Source: DASRRB01 sp036732755 (lineage in GTDB: Bacteria > Planctomycetota > B15-G4 > SIAN01). Taken from it: a stretch of 9,421 nucleotides of DNA. The stretch is from NCBI GenBank assembly GCA_036732755.1, contig DAINBU010000167.1:1-9421 (forward strand). Reading direction: 5' to 3'. The translations under genes and the position numbers were made by a program. The notes below the pieces were generated by a model. That model saw only the letters and a list, made by a program, of their open reading frames with translations, had not been told where the DNA came from and searched no databases. This document shows, piece after piece, positions 6,359 through 9,421 of the stretch (position 1 is its first letter; every line of letters begins with the position of its first letter).

Positions 6359-7152
6359 CGCTCCTCGCGCCGCGCCAGCGCCTCTCTCCGCCGTCGGCGT
6401 TCCTCGAGCTGCACGCGCGGCTGCGCGACGACGCGCTGCCGGCGGGCGCGCTCGCCGAGGCGATGTGCGAGCTGCCCGACCTCGCGGCCGAGGTGCTGCG
6501 GCTCGCGAATTCGCCGCTCTACGGCATGGAGCGGCGCGTCGACCGCCTCGACCGCGCCGTCTCCCTGGTCAGCACGAACGTGCTGCGCAACCTCGTGCTG
6601 TCGATGGCGATGGGCCGCGCGGCGCGCGCGCTGCCCGACCTCGGCGGGAACCTCTCGCGCGAGCGGCTGCGCGCCCGCTTGGTCGCCGTCGCGCGCGCGG
6701 CCGGCGTCGTCGCGCGCGCCGCCAACGTCCCGCTCGAGGAGGAGGCGCGCGCCGCCGGCATCCTGCACGACGTCGGGTTGATCGAGCTCGCGCTGCGCGA
6801 CGGCGCCGCGCTGCAGCGCGCGCACGACGAGGCGGCGGCGGCCGGCGCGCCCGCGCTCGAATTCGAGCGCGCCTGTTTCGGCGTCGACCACGCCGTGCTC
6901 GGCGGCGAGATGGTCGACGCCTGGAAGCTGCCCGATCCGGTCGTGCACGCGGTCGCGTGCCACCACGCGCCGCTGACCGCGCCGCTCGGCCTGCGCAGCC
7001 TGCCGAGCCTGCTCGCGTGCGCGGAGACGCTCTGCGTCGAAGGCGCGGCGCGCCCGATGCCGCCGCGCGAGGTGCTCGCGGTGCTCGAGCTCACGCCCGC
7101 GGAGTGGCAGGGGCTCGTGCCGTCGCTGCTGCAGGTCAGCGAGGCGCGCTGA
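6355..7152 (+). CDS. HDOD domain signalling protein
   Basis: A 265-residue protein starting at GTG 6355, which overlaps the TGA of the HD-GYP gene (GTGA) and has GGAG 8 nt upstream, so the two are co-translated. HDOD landmarks are visible: PDLAAEVLRLANSPLYG (41-57), the segment LDRAVSLVSTNVLRNLVLSMAMG (65-87), GILHDVGLIEL (135-145, His138-Asp139), GVDHAVLGGEMVDAWKLP (176-193, His179) and ACHHAP (201-206). HDOD proteins are HD-fold relatives that usually act as signalling scaffolds in chemotaxis, c-di-GMP or stress regulation. Catalysis is unproven for most. The His/Asp residues are retained here, so metal binding is possible. There is no separate output domain. Context with an HD-GYP protein suggests a joint role in second-messenger signalling (inference). 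Confidence 0.9.
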   Translation: MTLLAPRQRLSPPSAFLELHARLRDDALPAGALAEAMCELPDLAAEVLRLANSPLYGMERRVDRLDRAVSLVSTNVLRNLVLSMAMGRAARALPDLGGNLSRERLRARLVAVARAAGVVARAANVPLEEEARAAGILHDVGLIELALRDGAALQRAHDEAAAAGAPALEFERACFGVDHAVLGGEMVDAWKLPDPVVHAVACHHAPLTAPLGLRSLPSLLACAETLCVEGAARPMPPREVLAVLELTPAEWQGLVPSLLQVSEAR

Positions 7153-7164
7153 ACCATCGCGCCG

Positions 7165-7536
7165 TCACGCGCCCGTGCCGAACGCGGGCGGGTCGCCGTC
7201 GCTGCCGCGCGTGCGCGTGAGGTTGATCCCCTTCACGCGCTCGAGCCGCCGCTCGTCGGCGTGCCAGACGTAGAGCTCGACCACCTCGTGGAACTGCCGG
7301 GAGAAGGCGTAGGGGCGCGGGTGGCGGACGATCCCGAAGCCGATGCGCGCCGGCGCCTGCGAGAGGTCGAGCAGCTGGACGCGGCCGCGGTGGTCGGGCC
7401 GCAGCGACGTGCCCGCCAGCAGGTCGGGGCGAGCAAAGACGTCGTCGAGCGCGCGGTCGGCGTCGCGACGCCGGCGGCGCTCCGGCGCGTTCCACCAGCG
7501 CGCGAGCGGACGCAGGAGCCAGCGCAGCGGGTTCAC
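7165..7536 (-). CDS. Hypothetical 123-residue protein coupled to glycosyltransferase
   Basis: Not recognised. The start GTG 7536 overlaps the TGA of the upstream glycosyltransferase (GTGA, 4 bp), which supports a real coupled gene even though no Shine-Dalgarno sequence is seen. The N-terminus is tryptophan- and arginine-rich (PLRWLLRPLARWW, then ERRRRR), so an amphipathic, membrane-surface-binding helix is possible. It is not long enough for a clear membrane span. The remainder (LLDLSQAPARIGFGIVRHP, FHEVVELYVWHADERRLERVKGINL) looks like a small beta-rich fold. The last dozen residues are Gly/Pro/Asp-rich and probably disordered. It may assist the glycosyltransferase. The gene converges on the HDOD gene with 12 bp between stop codons. 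Confidence 0.72.
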   Translation of the reverse strand: MNPLRWLLRPLARWWNAPERRRRRDADRALDDVFARPDLLAGTSLRPDHRGRVQLLDLSQAPARIGFGIVRHPRPYAFSRQFHEVVELYVWHADERRLERVKGINLTRTRGSDGDPPAFGTGA

Positions 7537-8501
7537 GCGGCGAACCAGTCGCGCGCCGGGTCGAAGTCGGGAAGCGCCGCGCGCACGCGCGCGCGCGCCG
7601 GCTCCATGCCGTAGGCGAAGAGGCGCAGCGCGTCGCCGCGCGCGGCCGGGAAGGGCGCGCCCGGCCGCCACATACGCGCCTGCACGTCGCCGGCGCCCGC
7701 CGCTCCGAGCTCGGCGCGCCACGCGTCCAGCGTGCGTCCGACCGAGTAGAGGTCGATCGCGCGACCGCGCGCCGGACCGCGCGCGAAGTACCACGCCTTG
7801 CAGCGGCGCAGCGCGTCGAGCCGGTGCGCGGGGCTCGTGCGCGTCGACTGGCGCGCGTGCTGCCGCCAGCGGTAGAGCACGCGGCCGACGCGGCCCGCCC
7901 GCAGCCCGCGCTCGAACCAGCGCATCCAGAAGTCGATGTCGAGCGGCCAGCCGCGCTCCTCGGAGAGGCCGACGAAGCCGCCGACGGCCTCGAGCGCGCC
8001 GCGGCGGTAGACGCCGCACTGGTGCAGCGCCGGGATCTCGACGAAGCGCGCGCGCGCCAGCTCGTCGGGATCGAGCAGGCCGTTCTGCCAGCGGACGTAG
8101 CGGCGCATCCCCTCGCTGCGGAAGCCGAAGACTCCGGCGCGGCTCACCGCGCCGTCCCAGTCGCGCTGCGCACCGAGCGCGTCGAGGAGGCGCTCGAAGC
8201 GGTCGGGCGGGCAGCGGTCGTCCGCCTCCATCTGCCCGATCCACGGGTGGCGCGCCGCGGCGAGCGCGAGGTCGAGCGCGCGCGCCGGCCCGATCCCGGC
8301 GGTCCGCACCACGCGCAGGCGCGGATCGGCGCGCGCCAGCTTCTCGAGCCGCTCGCCCGTCCCGTCGCGCGAGCCGTCGTCGACCGCGACGACCTCGAGC
8401 TCGACGCCGCGCTGGCGCAGGACGTCGCCCACCGCCGCGTGCAGGTAGCGGCCGGCGTCGCGCGCCGGCAGCAGGATCGAGAGCTCGGGCCGCCTCGTCA
8501 C
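7533..8501 (-). CDS. Family 2 glycosyltransferase
   Basis: A 322-residue protein of GT-A fold. Residues 6-45 (ELSILLPARDAGRYLHAAV, VVAVDDGSRDGT) hold the nucleotide-sugar site with Asp41-Asp42. MEADD (91-95) is the DxD-type metal site. WPLDIDFWMRW (185-195) provides the likely catalytic base region. YRWRQHARQST (210-220) is the familiar late family motif. Family 2 enzymes transfer sugars from UDP-, GDP- or dTDP-sugars to polysaccharide, lipid or protein acceptors. Neither donor nor acceptor can be read here. It lacks a membrane segment and is about 100 residues longer than the core domain, with an Arg/Ala-rich C-terminus. The start is GTG 8501. The only Shine-Dalgarno-like agga is 10 nt upstream and lies inside one arm of the 82-nt palindrome, so translation could be masked by that hairpin. 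It overlaps the downstream small gene by 4 bp. Confidence 0.9.
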   Translation of the reverse strand: MTRRPELSILLPARDAGRYLHAAVGDVLRQRGVELEVVAVDDGSRDGTGERLEKLARADPRLRVVRTAGIGPARALDLALAAARHPWIGQMEADDRCPPDRFERLLDALGAQRDWDGAVSRAGVFGFRSEGMRRYVRWQNGLLDPDELARARFVEIPALHQCGVYRRGALEAVGGFVGLSEERGWPLDIDFWMRWFERGLRAGRVGRVLYRWRQHARQSTRTSPAHRLDALRRCKAWYFARGPARGRAIDLYSVGRTLDAWRAELGAAGAGDVQARMWRPGAPFPAARGDALRLFAYGMEPARARVRAALPDFDPARDWFAA

Positions 8502-8508
8502 GCCGCAT

Positions 8509-8590
8509 GTGTCCTGGAACCGAGGTTCGCTTCCACATCCCGGTCGCTCTTCGCGTCGGGCTGTGTTCGCGAACCTCGGTTCCAGGACAC
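8509..8590. repeat. 82-nt palindromic element with 22-bp perfect arms
   Basis: Arms 8509-8530 and 8569-8590 are perfect 22-bp inverted repeats (outer ends gtgtcctgg / ccaggacac). Inside, a symmetric ttc/ttc internal loop leads to a 9-bp stem with one mismatch (8534-8542 with 8557-8565) and then a 3-bp stem (8545-8547 with 8553-8555) with a 5-nt loop. The whole element folds into one long hairpin. It occupies most of the region between two divergent genes and stops 7 nt before the glycosyltransferase start. No target-site duplication is evident. It could be a REP/MITE-type element, a regulator-binding palindrome or a structured leader. Confidence 0.9.
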
Positions 8591-8596
8591 TAGTAT
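8566..8596 (+). promoter_or_regulatory. Possible promoter of the CobU-like gene
   Basis: A -10-like TAGTAT at 8591-8596 directly follows the palindrome. The best -35-like hexamer (ttcgcg, 8566-8571) is poor and 19 nt away. The implied transcript would start near 8603, giving a leader of about 36 nt before the ATG. If correct, the right palindrome arm occupies the -35/spacer region. Confidence 0.25.
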
Positions 8597-8638
8597 CCCG
8601 CGCCCGATCGCCGGGACCGCCTCGTCCACGGAGAGCGC

Positions 8639-9142
8639 ATGGCCTCGAACATCCTCGTGCACGCGCCGGCGGGCGCCGTCGCCTACGCCGTCGAGCTGGC
8701 GCGCGCCGCCGGAAGCGACCTCGGCCTCGTCCTCACCGCCATCGACTTCGCCCAGGAGAAGGTGTCGGGCGGGAGGGTCGAGGAGGACCGCAGCTACGCC
8801 GGCACCACCTTCCAGACCTTCGACGAGCCGATCTTCATCGGCAGCGCGATCGCCCAGCTCGCCGGTCACGCCGACGCCGTCGTGGTCGACTCGATCGAGG
8901 ACTGGAGCGTGCGGCTGCAACGGCGCTTCCCCGACGACCCGGTCGAGCTCGAAGCGGAGGTCTCCTCGCTCACTTCGGTGATGAAGGCGGGGATGTCGCG
9001 CCTGATCCTGATCGTGCGCGACGCGGGGCCGGCGCAGGCGCTCGCGAAGAAGATCCTCGCCACGCTCGACCCGTTCACGCAGTGCGTCGTCGACGTGCGC
9101 GGCGGCGCGCCCAAGATCGTGCGCGGGGCCCTCCCCCGCTGA
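8639..9142 (+). CDS. CobU-like protein lacking the P-loop (probable pseudoenzyme)
   Basis: A 167-residue cytoplasmic protein starting at ATG 8639 with GGAGAG 3 nt upstream. By eye it follows the layout of adenosylcobinamide kinase/guanylyltransferase (CobU, about 180 residues). NILVHAPAGAVAYAVELA (4-21) sits where ILVTGGARSGKS..AE.LA belongs. LTAIDFAQE (32-40) matches the IAT...DEEM strand, and TFQTFDEP (57-64) the W.TvEEP segment. ADAVVVDSIEDW (78-89) matches ADvvLVDcLT.W, LILIVRDAG (122-130) the lvlVsNEvG strand, and VVDVRGGAPKIV (150-161) the C-terminal strand. The Walker A lysine/serine and the His that carries GMP in CobU are both missing, so neither kinase nor guanylyltransferase activity is expected. 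No cobalamin genes are nearby. The homology is an inference from pattern. The protein could instead be an unrelated alpha/beta fold. Confidence 0.75.
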   Translation: MASNILVHAPAGAVAYAVELARAAGSDLGLVLTAIDFAQEKVSGGRVEEDRSYAGTTFQTFDEPIFIGSAIAQLAGHADAVVVDSIEDWSVRLQRRFPDDPVELEAEVSSLTSVMKAGMSRLILIVRDAGPAQALAKKILATLDPFTQCVVDVRGGAPKIVRGALPR

Positions 9143-9182
9143 TCCTGGACGGGGCGCGCCCCCCGGGGCCGCGCCCCGGATC
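9141..9182 (+). terminator. Weak terminator-like stem after the CobU-like gene
   Basis: An inverted repeat begins within the stop codon: gatcc (9141-9145) with ggatc (9178-9182), and ggggcgc (9151-9157) with gcgcccc (9171-9177), plus cccc/gggg inside. The 5-nt bulge and the lack of a T run make it a weak or Rho-assisted terminator at best. Confidence 0.3.
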
Positions 9183-9352
9183 ACCAGGGTTCCCGTCCCC
9201 GCCGCCGCCGTCACCGGCGCCGCCGGCGCGCGTCCTTCCCGACATGCGCTGGATCGCGCTCGCGCACCTCGTCTTCGTCCTGTTCTGCTGGAAACGGGAG
9301 CGGTCCCGTCGGCGCCGGATCGGGGCGCGCAGCGGGACCGCGGATTCGAACG

Positions 9353-9372
9353 GGAAGGCGCTCGCGAGCGCC
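9353..9372 (-). terminator. Possible terminator of the partial right-hand gene
   Basis: A 16-bp perfect palindrome (ggcgctcgcgagcgcc, 9357-9372) lies 4 nt after the stop of the minus-strand gene at the window edge. It is followed on that strand by ttcccgtt. The stem is 6 bp with a cgcg loop. The T tract is poor, so efficiency is doubtful. Confidence 0.35.
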
Positions 9373-9376
9373 GGCG

Positions 9377-9421
9377 TCACTTCGCCGGGAGCTTGATCAC
9401 GATGCTGGGCTTGATGTGGTC
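9377..9421 (-). CDS. C-terminal end of a protein, truncated by the window edge
   Basis: The last 14 residues (DHIKPSIVIKLPAK) and a TGA stop at 9379-9377 are read from the right edge. The non-repetitive, beta-strand-like residue pattern, unlike the Arg/Ala-rich shadow frames, and the hairpin just after the stop support a real gene end. Too little is present to name the product. Confidence 0.5.
   Translation of the reverse strand, partial: DHIKPSIVIKLPAK

Noticed and set aside
8507..8592. The 82-nt palindrome as an IS with TA target duplication
   Set aside because: TA follows the right arm but not the left, and there is no transposase, so only a non-autonomous or non-mobile palindrome can be supported.
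9341..9356. cggattcgaacgggaa, similar to a tRNA T-loop
   Set aside because: The flanking bases do not form a 5-bp T-stem on either strand, and no acceptor or anticodon arm can be found.
9244..9396. 50-residue plus-strand ORF (MRWIALAHLVFVLFCWKR...) resembling a small membrane peptide
   Set aside because: The hydrophobic start is appealing, but there is no ribosome-binding site. The remainder translates hairpin DNA and overlaps the end of the minus-strand gene.

Overview
The window is very GC-rich DNA. Coding stretches exceed 70% G+C by eye, with strong G/C third positions, and the genes are tightly packed with overlapping stop/start codons. GTG or TTG starts outnumber ATG. No ribosomal RNA, tRNA or phylum-diagnostic gene is present, so the host can only be narrowed to a high-GC, probably Gram-negative bacterium. 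The large exported protein with a secretin/TonB-short-N-terminus-like C-terminus, the HD-GYP and HDOD signalling proteins and the methylthioadenosine phosphorylase would fit Planctomycetota, Myxococcota or a related deep-branching group. That assignment is inference.

Layout, left to right. (1) 67-2804, minus strand: a small Nudix-fold-like protein with a degenerate Nudix box, then a 733-residue exported protein whose transcript ends at a clear intrinsic terminator (528-568). (2) 2805-3423: a 619-bp gene-free interval with six hairpins in about 220 bp. Two of them look like a pair of REP-type palindromes built on a ggggtc/gacccc core. The interval also includes a stretch of noticeably lower G+C. 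(3) 3424-5023, minus strand: a two-gene operon of a HAD hydrolase of the 2-haloacid-dehalogenase type followed, with a one-base gap, by S-methyl-5'-thioadenosine phosphorylase (mtnP). (4) 5219-7152, plus strand: a two-gene signalling operon of an HD-GYP protein with an inactivated receiver domain and an HDOD protein, overlapping by 4 bp. (5) 7165-8501, minus strand: a family 2 glycosyltransferase overlapping by 4 bp a 123-residue protein of unknown function. This unit converges on the signalling operon with only 12 bp between stop codons. (6) 8502-8638: a divergent intergenic region dominated by an 82-nt palindrome with 22-bp perfect arms. (7) 8639-9142, plus strand: a protein resembling the cobalamin enzyme CobU but without its P-loop or guanylylated histidine. 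(8) The last 45 bp hold the C-terminal end of another minus-strand gene.

The gene pairs make sense as local units: MTA phosphorolysis with a HAD hydrolase, c-di-GMP-type signalling output with HDOD, and a glycosyltransferase with a small partner. They do not form one pathway. I found no convincing large undescribed multi-gene system. The best leads are the 82-nt palindrome that covers the glycosyltransferase leader, the REP-like/hairpin array, the CobU-like probable pseudoenzyme, and the exported protein with an STN-like tail.
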